From Mycobacterium paraffinicum (lineage in GTDB: Bacteria > Actinomycetota > Actinomycetes > Mycobacteriales > Mycobacteriaceae): 64,000 bases of DNA. A program made the position numbers and the translations under genes. Positions within the stretch are counted from its first letter, which is position 1; each line of letters begins with the position of its first letter. The stretch lies in NCBI RefSeq assembly GCF_001907675.1, contig NZ_MPNT01000002.1, positions 186,001 to 250,000 of the forward strand, in the 5' to 3' direction. Positions 49,831 through 61,501 of this stretch are shown piece by piece. The notes under the pieces are model-generated. The model did no database searches, was not told where the DNA came from, and saw only the letters and a list, made by a program, of their open reading frames with translations.

Positions 49831-51212
49831 GAGCACCCGCAGGACCACAGTTTGGTGGCCAGGGCGTCCACCACGTTGCGGCCGTTCGGGCCGGCGGCGT
49901 TGGAGATGAAGGCGAACGTCAGCACCCGTCCGCTGCGGTCGGTGAGCACCCCGGCCAAGGCGTTGATGGCGGTCAGCGATCCGGTCTTGGCCCGTAGCCA
50001 ACCGGCCGGGCCCTGGTTGGAGGCGGCATCGGTGAAGCGGTCGGCGAGCGTGCCGCTGCCTGCGGCGATCGGAAGCAGGTCCAGCAACGCCCGCAGCGCC
50101 GGCTGGTCGGGTCCGGCGGCGGCCTGCAGCACGCCGTCAAGCGTCTTGGCGGTCAACCGGTCGTCGACCGAAAGCCCGCTGGAATCCATCAGCGTGATGC
50201 CCGCGGTGTCGACGTGCGCGGTGCCCAACCGGTTGGACACCGCGTCGGCGGCGCCGGCGAAGCTGCGCGGCCGGTTGATCGCGGCCGCCACCTCGCGGGC
50301 GATGCACTCGGCCATCACGTTGTCGGAGTGGTCCATCATCTCCGACAACCGCTGGATCAACGGCGCGGACTGCACGACGGCGAGCTGCCGCGCTCCCGAG
50401 GGCGCCGTCGCGACCGTCACCGCGGCGGGGTCCAGGCCCAGCGCCTTGGCGAGCTCCCGTCCGGCGTCCAGCGCCGGGGTGCGGGAGCGCCGGGAGTTGA
50501 CGGTGGTCGGCTGGATGCGCCCGGCGTCGATCATCACCGACTCGATCGGCGCGATGTCCCCGTTGTCGACGTCGGCCCCGTCCCAGCCCTGCGCCATCGT
50601 CGGCCCGCTGAACGCCGAGGTGTCCACCTGCACCGCGGTCGGCGTCACGCCGCTGCGGCGGATCTGCTCGACGAGGTCGCTGATCCGGGCCGATCCGCGG
50701 TACCAGGTCTCGACCCCCGGCGGCGCCGCCGACAGCACGGGATCACCGGACCCGACGAGTACGACGGGCCCCTGCGCGTTCTGGCTCCCGGCCACCACCC
50801 GCGTGCTGATCCGGGCCTGATGGTCCAGGGTGAGCAGGGCGGCGGCCGCCGTCAGGACCTTGTTCGTCGACGCCGGCACCAGCGGCATGTCGCCGGCCAC
50901 CTGCCAGAGCTCTTTTCCGCTCAGGGCGTCGGTGACCCGGGCCCCCAACCTGCCCAGGTTGGGATCGGCCGCCACGGCCCCCAGCACGGCCGCCACCCCG
51001 GCGGGGCTTGGCGTCTCGGCGGTGTCGCTGACCGGGACCATTCCCGGCTTGACGGTCGGCGCGTGCGGGGCCGGTATCGGGGCGTGCGAATTGTTGCCGC
51101 CGTGCCCCGCCGAGGTGAAAAACGTTGCCGCCGCCACCACGGCGGCGACAAACGCCAGCACGGCCAACCCGACGAACACATGGGTGGATTTTTGCCAGCG
51201 AGTGGGACCCAT
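49827..51212 (-). CDS. dacB: D-alanyl-D-alanine carboxypeptidase/endopeptidase, PBP4 type (Rv3627c-like)
   Basis: This class C penicillin-binding protein trims or cleaves peptidoglycan outside the membrane. It is a 461-residue protein with an N-terminal membrane anchor (about residues 11-33) and a proline-rich spacer. The penicillin-binding motifs are intact: S115-T-N-K118, S296-D-N298, and K409-T-G411. Sequence and length match M. tuberculosis Rv3627c. ppa is transcribed divergently from the 114-base gap upstream. Confidence 0.93.
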   Translation of the reverse strand: MGPTRWQKSTHVFVGLAVLAFVAAVVAAATFFTSAGHGGNNSHAPIPAPHAPTVKPGMVPVSDTAETPSPAGVAAVLGAVAADPNLGRLGARVTDALSGKELWQVAGDMPLVPASTNKVLTAAAALLTLDHQARISTRVVAGSQNAQGPVVLVGSGDPVLSAAPPGVETWYRGSARISDLVEQIRRSGVTPTAVQVDTSAFSGPTMAQGWDGADVDNGDIAPIESVMIDAGRIQPTTVNSRRSRTPALDAGRELAKALGLDPAAVTVATAPSGARQLAVVQSAPLIQRLSEMMDHSDNVMAECIAREVAAAINRPRSFAGAADAVSNRLGTAHVDTAGITLMDSSGLSVDDRLTAKTLDGVLQAAAGPDQPALRALLDLLPIAAGSGTLADRFTDAASNQGPAGWLRAKTGSLTAINALAGVLTDRSGRVLTFAFISNAAGPNGRNVVDALATKLWSCGCS

Positions 51213-51326
51213 CGCTCTCCTGACTGTCTCCCGCCCATTCTGCCGAATCCGCCGCAAAGGCCTCGACTAGGGTGATCCCCGACGCGACGGGACTACCGCG
51301 AAACGCCCAGATCTAAGGAGCGCACA

Positions 51327-51815
51327 GTGCAATTCGATGTGACCATCGAGATCCTCAAAGGCCAGCGGAACAAGTACGAGATCGACCACGAGACCGGGCG
51401 GGTGCGCCTGGACCGCTACCTGTACACCTCGATGGGCTATCCGACCGACTACGGCTTCATCGAGGACACCCTCGGCGAGGACGGCGACCCGCTGGACGCG
51501 ATGGTGCTGCTGCCGCAGTCGGTCTTCCCGGGAGTCATCGTCGAGGCGCGCCCGGTGGGCATGTTCCGGATGACCGACGAAAAGGGCGGCGACGACAAGG
51601 TGCTGTGCGTGCCGGCCGGCGACCACCGCTGGGACCACATCCAGGACATCGGCGACGTGCCCGAGTTCGAGCTGGACGTGATCAAGCACTTCTTCGTGCA
51701 CTACAAGGACCTGGAGCCGGGCAAGTTCGTCAAGGCCGCCGACTGGGTCGGCCGCTCGGACGCCGAGGCCGAGGTGCAGCGTTCGGTGGAGCGGTTCAAG
51801 TCGAACGGGCACTGA
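51327..51815 (+). CDS. ppa: inorganic pyrophosphatase
   Basis: It hydrolyses pyrophosphate and pulls biosynthetic reactions forward. The 162-residue family I enzyme shows [17 protein letters not shown], the signature [10 protein letters not shown] with catalytic aspartates, and [15 protein letters not shown]. Two family histidines typical of mycobacterial enzymes occur at the N-terminal DHETG segment and in DHRWDHIQD. The start GTG has AAGGAG eight bases upstream. Confidence 0.97.
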   Translation: MQFDVTIEILKGQRNKYEIDHETGRVRLDRYLYTSMGYPTDYGFIEDTLGEDGDPLDAMVLLPQSVFPGVIVEARPVGMFRMTDEKGGDDKVLCVPAGDHRWDHIQDIGDVPEFELDVIKHFFVHYKDLEPGKFVKAADWVGRSDAEAEVQRSVERFKSNGH

Positions 51816-51875
51816 CGCCCGAAGAGGTGCGGTGACGCTCATGGCGCAACCGCACGCCGATTTCAGATTCGAGGC

Positions 51876-52952
51876 CTAGACCGCCGCCGACGCGGCGGCC
51901 CTGGCCTGACGTCGGTTGCGCAGCACGCTCCAGCTAAGCGCGGCCCCGATGAACACCACGCCGACCGAGGCGGTGACCGCGTCGGGAACCTCGAATCGGG
52001 GTTCGATGGACAGCAGCATGATCACCGCCAGCACCCCGATCGCCCAGTGCGCGCCGTGCTCCAGGTACACGTAGCGGTCCAGCGCGTCCTGCTTCACCAG
52101 GAAGATGGTGATGGACCGGACGAACATCGAGCCCACCAGCCCGAGACCCAACGCGATGACGATCGGGTCCGAGGTGATCGCGAAGGCGCCGGTGACCCCG
52201 TCGAACGAGAACGCCGCGTCGAGCACCTCGAGATAGAGGAACATGGTCAGGCCGGCCTTGCCGGCCGCCTTCCCCGCCGACGCCGCCTCGATGTCCGGCG
52301 GCCGAAACGCCCGGCTCAGACCGTTGACGACCAGGTACGTCACCAGGCCCAACAGCCCGGCGGTCAGCACCGTCGCGCGCTCGTCGCCGGTGTGCGCCAA
52401 CCCGGTGCCGACGAGGATCAGTACGACGAGAGCCACCGCCACCGACACCTGGCCCAGCCGCCCGATTCGGGCGAACGGGATCTCGATCCACTTGAGCCAC
52501 TTGATGTCTCGGTCGTGGAAGACGAAGTCCAGAAACAGCATCAACAGGAACGTCCCGCCGAACGCCGCGATCTGTGGATGCGCGGCGGTGATCAGCTTTT
52601 CGTAGCTGGGCGAGCCGTCGGGGAATTCCAGCGCGCCGTGCGGCGGCGGATGCAGCGCCAATTCCATCGCGCGAACCGGGTCGAGGCCCGCGGTCGCCCA
52701 CACGATCAGCAGCGGAAAGAGCAACCGCATCCCGAACACGGCGACGAGAATCCCGACCGTCAGGAACATCTGCCGCCAGAACGGGCTCATCTGCTTGAGG
52801 ATCGCGGCGTTGATGATCGCGTTGTCGAACGACAGCGACACCTCGAGGGTGGCCAGCACCAGCAGCAGGAAGAGGTCCTTCAGGCCGCCGTGGGCATATC
52901 CGACCGCGAGGGCCGCCACGGTGACCAACAGGGAGATCGCGAAGATGCGCAA
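51876..52952 (-). CDS. TerC-like/DUF475 integral membrane protein (Rv3629c-like)
   Basis: This 358-residue polytopic protein (about nine membrane segments) has paired acidic motifs typical of TerC/DUF475: LEVSLSFDNAIINAAIL in the first half and LEVLDAAFSFDGVTGAFAIT in the second. The internal repeat suggests a transporter or metal-exporter fold; manganese/tellurium-related roles are known for relatives only. The TTG at 52952 is the most plausible start, with GGAAAGG 12 bases before; this is uncertain. It ends near ppa. Confidence 0.8.
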   Translation of the reverse strand: MRIFAISLLVTVAALAVGYAHGGLKDLFLLLVLATLEVSLSFDNAIINAAILKQMSPFWRQMFLTVGILVAVFGMRLLFPLLIVWATAGLDPVRAMELALHPPPHGALEFPDGSPSYEKLITAAHPQIAAFGGTFLLMLFLDFVFHDRDIKWLKWIEIPFARIGRLGQVSVAVALVVLILVGTGLAHTGDERATVLTAGLLGLVTYLVVNGLSRAFRPPDIEAASAGKAAGKAGLTMFLYLEVLDAAFSFDGVTGAFAITSDPIVIALGLGLVGSMFVRSITIFLVKQDALDRYVYLEHGAHWAIGVLAVIMLLSIEPRFEVPDAVTASVGVVFIGAALSWSVLRNRRQARAAASAAV

Positions 52953-53030
52953 GGCGGCCGAGGTCCTTTCCGACAGCCGCCCACGATAGCGAACCGCGGT
53001 CGCCGCCGCAGACCTGCATCCACGGCCACT

Positions 53031-53036
53031 TACTAT
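53031..53036 (+). promoter_or_regulatory. -10 box for leaderless flippase-like gene
   Basis: TACTAT fits the -10 consensus and ends ten bases before the GTG at 53047. The preceding bases are AT-rich relative to surroundings, and no Shine-Dalgarno sequence is evident. Confidence 0.45.
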
Positions 53037-53046
53037 TTTCAATATT

Positions 53047-54330
53047 GTGGCGATGCCCGAAGTCGGCGGTACCCAAGCCTCGACCGGTGCCGGTCCGATC
53101 ACGCGCGGCAGCGTGGCCCGGGTCGCCACCGCGACGGCGCTGACCGCCCTGTGCGGTTATGCGGTGATCTACCTTGCCGCCCGTAACCTGGCGCCCGGCG
53201 GCTTTTCGGTGTTCGGCGTGTTTTGGGGGGCGTTCGGCCTCGTCACCGGCGCCGCTAACGGGTTGCTGCAAGAGACCACCCGGGAGGTCCGCTCGACCCG
53301 CCACCTCCCCGCGGTCTTGCCGGTTGCCGGCGAACCGCGGACCCACCCGCTGCGGGTCGCCATGCTGGTCGGCGTGGGCGCCGCCGCCGTGATCGCCGGC
53401 AGTTCGCCGCTGTGGAGCGGGCGGGTCTTCGTCGAGCAACGCTGGCTGTCGGTGGCGCTGCTCAGTGTCGGGCTGGCCGGGTTCTGCGTGCACGCCACCC
53501 TGCTGGGCATGCTGGCCGGCACCGATCGGTGGACCGGCTACGGGGCGCTGATGGTGACCGACGCCGTCATTCGGGTGGCGGTCGCGGCCGCGACCGTCGT
53601 GCTCGGCTGGCGGCTGGTCGGCTTCCTGTGGGCGACGGTGGCGGGCGCGGTCGCGTGGCTGATCATGCTGGCCGCCTCGCCGTCGGCCCGCGCGGCGTCC
53701 CGGCTGCTGACGCCCGGCGGGGCCCAGACCTTCCTGCGCGGGGCCGCCCACTCGATCACCGCGGCGGGCGCCAGCGCGATCCTGGTCATGGGGTTTCCGG
53801 TGCTGCTGAAGCTGACCAGCACCGAGCTCGGCGCCGAGGGCGGGGTGATCATCCTCGCCGTGACGTTGACGCGGGCACCGCTGTTGGTGCCGCTGACGGC
53901 CATGCAGGGCAACCTGATCGCGCATTTCGTCGACGCGCGCAGCGACCGCACCCGTGCGCTGATCGCCCCGGCCGGGATCATCGGCGGCATCGGCGCGGTC
54001 GGGGTGCTGGCGGCCGGGGCGGTAGGTCCGTGGCTGCTGCGGGTCGCTTTCGGGCCGCAGTACCAAGCCAGCGGAGCGCTGCTGGCGTGGCTGACGGCGG
54101 CCGCGGTGGCGATCGCCATGTTGACACTCACCGGTGCCGGCGCCGTGGCGGCCGCGCTGCACCGGGCGTACGCGCTGGGCTGGGTGGGTGCGACGGTGGC
54201 ATCCGGACTGCTGCTGCTCCTGCCGCTGGCGTTGCAAACACGCACCGTGGTCGGCTTGTTGTGCGGCCCGCTGGTCGGAATCGGCGTTCATCTGGTCGCG
54301 CTGGCGCGCGCCGACCGCTTAGCCGGCTGA
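53047..54330 (+). CDS. MATE/MVF-like polysaccharide-type membrane protein (Rv3630-like)
   Basis: This 427-residue protein has about 12 membrane segments, resembling Wzx/MurJ-type lipid-linked sugar flippases by topology. There are no strong motifs. It lies directly before the polyprenyl-phospho-sugar synthase gene ppgS on the same strand (23-base gap), so movement of a lipid-linked sugar across the membrane is a reasonable, unproven role. GTG 53047 is the start used; ATG 53053 is an in-frame alternative. Confidence 0.78.
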   Translation: MAMPEVGGTQASTGAGPITRGSVARVATATALTALCGYAVIYLAARNLAPGGFSVFGVFWGAFGLVTGAANGLLQETTREVRSTRHLPAVLPVAGEPRTHPLRVAMLVGVGAAAVIAGSSPLWSGRVFVEQRWLSVALLSVGLAGFCVHATLLGMLAGTDRWTGYGALMVTDAVIRVAVAAATVVLGWRLVGFLWATVAGAVAWLIMLAASPSARAASRLLTPGGAQTFLRGAAHSITAAGASAILVMGFPVLLKLTSTELGAEGGVIILAVTLTRAPLLVPLTAMQGNLIAHFVDARSDRTRALIAPAGIIGGIGAVGVLAAGAVGPWLLRVAFGPQYQASGALLAWLTAAAVAIAMLTLTGAGAVAAALHRAYALGWVGATVASGLLLLLPLALQTRTVVGLLCGPLVGIGVHLVALARADRLAG

Positions 54331-54353
54331 TCCTGGCTAACCTGGTGGGCTAG

Positions 54354-55055
54354 ATGGTTACTGCAGCCAAATACTCGGGCGCCTGGATCGTCATCCCCGC
54401 CTTCAACGAAGCCGCCGTCATCGGCGAGGTGGTCGCCGATGTGCGTTCGGTCTTCGACAATGTCGTGTGCGTGGATGACGGCAGCACCGACGGGACGGGC
54501 GAGATCGCGAGGCGGGCCGGTGCCCACCTGGTGCGCCACCCGATCAACCTGGGACAGGGTGCGGCCATCCAGACCGGCGTCGAATACGCGCGCAAACAGC
54601 CTGGCGCGCAGGTCTTCGCCACGTTCGACGGCGACGGGCAGCACCGGGTCAAGGATCTGGCCGCGATGGTCGACCGGCTGTGCGCGGAGGACGTCGACGT
54701 CGTGATCGGGACGCGGTTCGGCGCCCGGGTAGGTGCCCGGCCGCCGTTCGTGAAGCGGCTGGTGTTGCAGACCGCCGCGCGGCTGAGCCGGCGCGGTCGC
54801 CGACTCGGCCTGACCGACACCAACAATGGGCTGCGTGTCTTCAACAAGAAGGTCGCCGACGCGCTCGACATCACCATGAGCGGCATGAGCCACGCCAACG
54901 AGTTCATCATGCTGATCGCCGAAAACCATTGGCACGTGGTCGAACAACCGGTCGAAGTGCTCTACACCGATTATTCGAAGTCGAAGGGCCAGCCGCTCCT
55001 CAACGGCGTCAACATCATCTTCGACGGGTTCCTGCGAGGGAGGACTTCACGATGA
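54354..55055 (+). CDS. ppgS: polyprenyl-phospho-N-acetylgalactosaminyl synthase
   Basis: This is a GT2-family glycosyltransferase of 233 residues: WIVIPAFNEAAVIGEVV, VDDGSTDGTG, and the metal-binding DGD (D92-D94) in ATFDGDGQHR. In M. tuberculosis the equivalent Rv3631 makes polyprenyl-phospho-GalNAc, donor of the galactosamine on arabinogalactan. There is no membrane segment; anchoring is provided by the small membrane partner encoded next (4-base overlap). TAACCT at 54338-54343 could serve as a -10 box. Confidence 0.9.
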   Translation: MVTAAKYSGAWIVIPAFNEAAVIGEVVADVRSVFDNVVCVDDGSTDGTGEIARRAGAHLVRHPINLGQGAAIQTGVEYARKQPGAQVFATFDGDGQHRVKDLAAMVDRLCAEDVDVVIGTRFGARVGARPPFVKRLVLQTAARLSRRGRRLGLTDTNNGLRVFNKKVADALDITMSGMSHANEFIMLIAENHWHVVEQPVEVLYTDYSKSKGQPLLNGVNIIFDGFLRGRTSR

Positions 55056-55411
55056 ACTGGATCCAGGTGCTGCTGATCGGGACGATCATCGCGCTGCTGG
55101 TCTACCTGCTGCGGTCCCGCAGGAACGCGCGGTCTCGCGCCTGGGTCAAGGTCGGCTACGTCGTCTTCGTGCTGGCCGGTGTCTACGCCGTGCTGCGGCC
55201 CGACGACACCACGGTCGTCGCGAACTGGTTCGGGGTGCGCCGCGGCACCGACCTGATGCTTTATGCGCTCGTCATGGCGTTCTGCTTCACCACGCTCAGC
55301 ACCTACATGCGTTTCAAGGACCTGGAACTGCGCTACGCCCGCCTCGCCCGGGCGGTGGCGCTGGAGGGCGCTCAGCAGCCCGACGCCGCTCAACCCGCGT
55401 CGAACGGGTAG
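55052..55411 (+). CDS. DUF2304 small membrane protein, PpgS partner (Rv3632-like)
   Basis: This 119-residue protein has three predicted membrane helices (about 3-21, 32-50, 67-85) and a charged C-terminal helix (MRFKDLELRYARLARAVALE). DUF2304 proteins accompany GT2 polyprenyl-phosphate synthases; in M. tuberculosis Rv3632 was reported to raise PpgS activity and membrane association. The ATG overlaps the ppgS stop (ATGA), consistent with stoichiometric production. Confidence 0.9.
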   Translation: MNWIQVLLIGTIIALLVYLLRSRRNARSRAWVKVGYVVFVLAGVYAVLRPDDTTVVANWFGVRRGTDLMLYALVMAFCFTTLSTYMRFKDLELRYARLARAVALEGAQQPDAAQPASNG

Positions 55412-55425
55412 GCCGCCGCGCAAGG

Positions 55426-58140
<2,715 letters not shown>

Positions 58141-58144
<4 letters not shown>

Positions 58145-58254
58145 CCGGACGACGCGTCGTCGTCGCGCTCGGTGGTGGGTTTTTCGTCGTCGCCCTCGGT
58201 AGCTTGCGGGGGCTGTTGGTCGCCTTCTGGTGGCGGCTGTTCGGCGGTGGTCAC
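58141..58254 (-). CDS. hidden 37-residue acidic small protein
   Basis: This frame of 38 codons starts at GTG 58254 with an ideal ribosome site (GGAG, six bases upstream). It reads VTTAEQPPPEGDQQPPQATE, then a GDDEKPTTERDDDASSG end. The peptide is rich in Asp, Glu, Pro and Gln, and third codon positions are strongly G/C. It converges on the membrane-protein gene, and the palindrome CTAG supplies TAG stops to both strands. Function is unknown. Real expression is inferred from the ribosome site and codon bias. Confidence 0.5.
58148..58161. repeat. 14-bp perfect palindrome GACGACGCGTCGTC
   Basis: A perfect inverted repeat lies four bases past the large membrane-protein stop and inside the small acidic frame, where GAC/GTC codons generate it. 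It could add to transcript termination but has no loop. Confidence 0.6.
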
Positions 58255-58373
58255 GCGATTCTCCGTCCGGGCGGGGTGTTTGCGTGTACCTACCCGGGTC
58301 GGCGGGGCCGGAAACGGGATCGCCCATCGCGCAGCGCGCCCACGTGCGCCGGACGCGTTCGAGGAAAATTTGG

Positions 58374-58446
58374 AGCCGCCTGGGGGAATCGAACCCCCGA
58401 CCTATTCATTACGAGTGAATCGCTCTACCGACTGAGCTAAGGCGGC
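58374..58446 (-). tRNA. tRNA-Thr, anticodon CGT
   Basis: The 73-nt cloverleaf reads GCCGCCT (acceptor) with matching AGGCGGC at the 3' end and discriminator T. The D-arm GCTC-AGTCGGTA-GAGC, anticodon loop CTCGTAA (anticodon CGT, threonine) on stem ATTCA/TGAAT, and T-arm GGGGGTTCGATTCCCCC follow. The 3' CCA is not encoded. It lies between the small acidic frame and holB. Confidence 0.96.
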
Positions 58447-58500
58447 ACACCCGCACGCCGGGCGGCACGAGTCTACGGCAGGCGGGCGGGCCCGCCCAAG

Positions 58501-59718
58501 TTAGTCGCGTAGTTCCTGGCCAAAGGTGGCCACCATGGCGTCGACGGCGAACTTGGGTTTGACGTTGATCGCCAACGCCTCGCGGCACTCCAGGACCGCC
58601 TCGATGCAGCGCAGCAGCCGCTCGGGCGAGGCATGCGCCGCCAGCGCCGATACCCGGTCGGCCATGTCCGGGTGGTTGTGCCGCACCGACCCGGCGCCCG
58701 CCGAGACCATCAGCGCATCGCGGAAGTAGGTCGCCAGGTCGATCAGCGCCCGATCCAGTGCGTCGCGCGAGGCGCGGGTCTGACGCGACTTCTGCCGCCG
58801 CTCGAGGTCTTTCATCGCGCCCGCCGCACCTCGCATCGCCCCGGCGGTGCCCTTGCCGGTGCCACCGGCGCCCAGGGCCGTCCGCAGCTCCTCGGTCTCG
58901 GCCTCCGCGCGGTCCGCGGTGAGTACCACCGCCTCGGCTTCCGCCGCGGCCACCAGCTCCTCGGCGGCGGCATAGGCCCGCGACGGCGTCGCGGCGTCAC
59001 GCACCAGTGCCAGCGCCCGCTCGCGGCGGTCCCGGGCCTCCGGATCGGTGGCCAGCCGGCGCGCCCGGCCCACGTGGCCACCGCTGACCGACGCCGCCCA
59101 GTCCGCCGTTTCGGGGCTCAGGCCGTCCCTCTCCACCAGCACGCGGGCGATCGCCTCGGTCGGCGGGGTGACCAGCGCGACGTGCCGGCAGCGGGAACGC
59201 AGCGTGATGGCGATGTCCTCGGGATCCACCGACGGCGCGCACAACAGGAACACCGTCGACGGCGGCGGCTCCTCGACGACCTTGAGCAGCGCGTTGGCGG
59301 CGCCCTCGGTGAGGCGGTCGGCGTCCTCGACCACCACGATCTGCCAGTGCCCGGTGGCCGGACGCCGCGACGCGATCTGCACGATGGCCCGCATGTCGTC
59401 CACGCCGATGGACAGCCCCTCCGGGATCACCCGGCGAACGTCGGAGTGGGTGCCGGCCATCGTCGTCGTGCAGGCCCGGCACTGACCGCACCCGGGCTCC
59501 CCGTCTTCACCGGCGGAGGTGCACTGCAACGCGGCGGCGAAGCACAGCGCCGCGACCGAGCGCCCCGACCCGGGGGGACCCGTGATCAGCCAGGCATGTG
59601 TCATAGTCCCGCCGCCCGCGTCGCTGTGAACCAGGTCACCACGGGCCGCCCTGGCGGCGGCGAGCAATTCGGCCGTGACCACATCCTGGCCTACCAGCCG
59701 CGTAAACACCCCGGACAT
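58501..59718 (-). CDS. holB: DNA polymerase III delta-prime subunit
   Basis: This clamp-loader subunit has 405 residues. The N-terminal AAA domain begins MSGVFTRLVGQDVV. The P-loop is GPPGSGRSVAA, with arginine where ATPases have lysine, as expected for a non-hydrolysing delta-prime. Zinc-finger cysteines follow (GCGQCRAC), then the SRC motif in LRSRCRHVAL. The C-terminal collar includes FRDALMVSAGAG. The ATG at 59718 was chosen by domain start. It is divergent from the cyclase gene. Confidence 0.92.
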   Translation of the reverse strand: MSGVFTRLVGQDVVTAELLAAARAARGDLVHSDAGGGTMTHAWLITGPPGSGRSVAALCFAAALQCTSAGEDGEPGCGQCRACTTTMAGTHSDVRRVIPEGLSIGVDDMRAIVQIASRRPATGHWQIVVVEDADRLTEGAANALLKVVEEPPPSTVFLLCAPSVDPEDIAITLRSRCRHVALVTPPTEAIARVLVERDGLSPETADWAASVSGGHVGRARRLATDPEARDRRERALALVRDAATPSRAYAAAEELVAAAEAEAVVLTADRAEAETEELRTALGAGGTGKGTAGAMRGAAGAMKDLERRQKSRQTRASRDALDRALIDLATYFRDALMVSAGAGSVRHNHPDMADRVSALAAHASPERLLRCIEAVLECREALAINVKPKFAVDAMVATFGQELRD

Positions 59719-59872
59719 CACCGGTAACAGTAGCCACCACCGCCGACATATACCGATCGGCCACCGTATCGCGACAATCCCGTTACATTTGCCCGCTTTT
59801 CGGCCCAGATGGGGACGCGTCGAGTTCGTTGTAAGTTTCCGACAAGTCCCTGCTGACCGATACGGTGGGATC

Positions 59873-61498
59873 GTGGCGACACCGGCAGCACTGCCCGGGC
59901 GGATCAGCGGATTCGTCCGGTGGGTGGTGCGCACCCCGTGGCCGCTCTTCTCGCTGAGCATGCTGCAGGCCGACATCATCGGCGCCCTCTTCGTGCTCGG
60001 CTTCCTGCGCTATGCGCTGCCACCCGAAGATCGCATCCAGCTGCAGGATCTGCCCGTGCGCAACCTGGCGGTCTTCGGGACCGCGCTGGTGGTGCTCTTC
60101 CTGGCCGGCTGGATGGTGAACCTGAAGCTGCTGATGCCGGTGTTCCGCTGGCAGCGCCGCGACAACCTGCTGGCCGAGTCCGACCCCACCGCCACCGAGC
60201 TGGCCCGCAGCCGCGCCCTGCGAATGCCCTTCTACCGCACGCTGATCAGCATGGTGGCCTGGTGCATCGGCGGGGTGGTGTTCATCATCGCCAGCTGGTC
60301 GGTGTCCCGGTACTCGGCGCCCGTCGTGGCGGTCGCCACCGGGCTCGGCGCGGCGGCGACCGCCATCATCGGCTACCTGCAGTCCGAGCGGGTGCTGCGG
60401 CCGGTTGCCGTGGCCGCCCTGCGCAGCGGCGTCCCCGAGAACGTCCAGGCGCCGGGTGTCATCCTGCGGCAGATCCTGACGTGGATGCTGTCCACCGCCG
60501 TGCCGGTACTGGCCATCGTGCTGGCGGTGGTGGCGGACAAGGCGTCCCTGCTGCACGCCACCCCGGAGAAGCTGTTCACGCCGATCCTGTTGCTGGCGCT
60601 GGCGGCGCTGGGCATCGGCTTCGTCAGCACCCTGCTGGTGGCCATGTCGATCGCCGACCCGCTGCGCCAGCTGCGGTGGGCGCTGTCGGAGGTTCAGCGC
60701 GGAAATTACAACGCGCACATGCAGATTTACGACGCCAGCGAGCTGGGCCTGCTGCAGGCCGGCTTCAACGACATGGTGCGCGACCTGTCCGAGCGGCAGC
60801 GGCTGCGTGACCTGTTCGGTCGCTACGTCGGCGAAGACGTGGCCCGCCGGGCCCTCGAGCGCGGCACCGAATTGGGCGGCCAGGAGCGCCACGTCGCGGT
60901 CCTGTTCGTCGACCTGGTCGGCTCCACCCAGCTCGCCGCGACCCGACCGCCCGCCGAGGTGGTCCACCTGCTCAACGAGTTCTTCCGGGTGGTGGTAGAG
61001 ACCGTCGGCCGGCACGGCGGTTTCGTCAACAAGTTCCAGGGCGACGCCGCGCTGGCCATCTTCGGTGCGCCGATCGAACATCCCGACGCTTCGGGCGGTG
61101 CGCTCGCCGCCGCCCGCGAGCTGCACGACGAGCTCCTCCCCGTGATCGGGTCGGCGGAATTCGGGATCGGGGTGTCGGCGGGCAGGGCGATCGCCGGGCA
61201 CATCGGCGCGCAGGCCCGCTTCGAGTACACGGTGATCGGCGACCCGGTCAACGAGGCCGCCCGGCTGACCGAGCTGGCCAAGCTGGAGTCCGGCCATGTG
61301 CTGGCGTCGGCGATCGCGGTCAGCGGCGCGCTGGACGCCGAGGCCTTGTGCTGGGACGTCGGCGAGGTGGTCGAGCTGCGTGGCCGCACCGCCCCCACCC
61401 AGCTGGCCCGGCCGGTGAAGCTGGCCGGATCCACGGACTCCCAACCCGTACGGTCCGCCGACGAGCTGCACAGCGAGTCGATCGGCCCCGGCTACTAA
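59873..61498 (+). CDS. membrane-bound class III adenylate cyclase (Rv3645-like)
   Basis: This 541-residue enzyme has six membrane helices (within about residues 15-265), a HAMP linker (about 265-320), and a C-terminal class III cyclase domain. The catalytic region reads RHVAVLFVDLVGSTQLA (first metal aspartate) and KFQGDAALAIFG, followed by HIGAQARFEYTVIGDPVNEAARL. It converts ATP to cAMP; M. tuberculosis Rv3645 controls much cellular cAMP and fatty-acid responses. The GTG at 59873 was chosen; the 5' end carries no clear ribosome site. It converges on topA. Confidence 0.93.
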   Translation: MATPAALPGRISGFVRWVVRTPWPLFSLSMLQADIIGALFVLGFLRYALPPEDRIQLQDLPVRNLAVFGTALVVLFLAGWMVNLKLLMPVFRWQRRDNLLAESDPTATELARSRALRMPFYRTLISMVAWCIGGVVFIIASWSVSRYSAPVVAVATGLGAAATAIIGYLQSERVLRPVAVAALRSGVPENVQAPGVILRQILTWMLSTAVPVLAIVLAVVADKASLLHATPEKLFTPILLLALAALGIGFVSTLLVAMSIADPLRQLRWALSEVQRGNYNAHMQIYDASELGLLQAGFNDMVRDLSERQRLRDLFGRYVGEDVARRALERGTELGGQERHVAVLFVDLVGSTQLAATRPPAEVVHLLNEFFRVVVETVGRHGGFVNKFQGDAALAIFGAPIEHPDASGGALAAARELHDELLPVIGSAEFGIGVSAGRAIAGHIGAQARFEYTVIGDPVNEAARLTELAKLESGHVLASAIAVSGALDAEALCWDVGEVVELRGRTAPTQLARPVKLAGSTDSQPVRSADELHSESIGPGY

Positions 61499-61501
61499 CA
61501 C

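Noticed and set aside
58501-59718. Loss-of-function P-loop in holB (GRS instead of GKS)
   Set aside because: Delta-prime subunits commonly lack a working ATP site, so the change is expected for the family and is not a defect.
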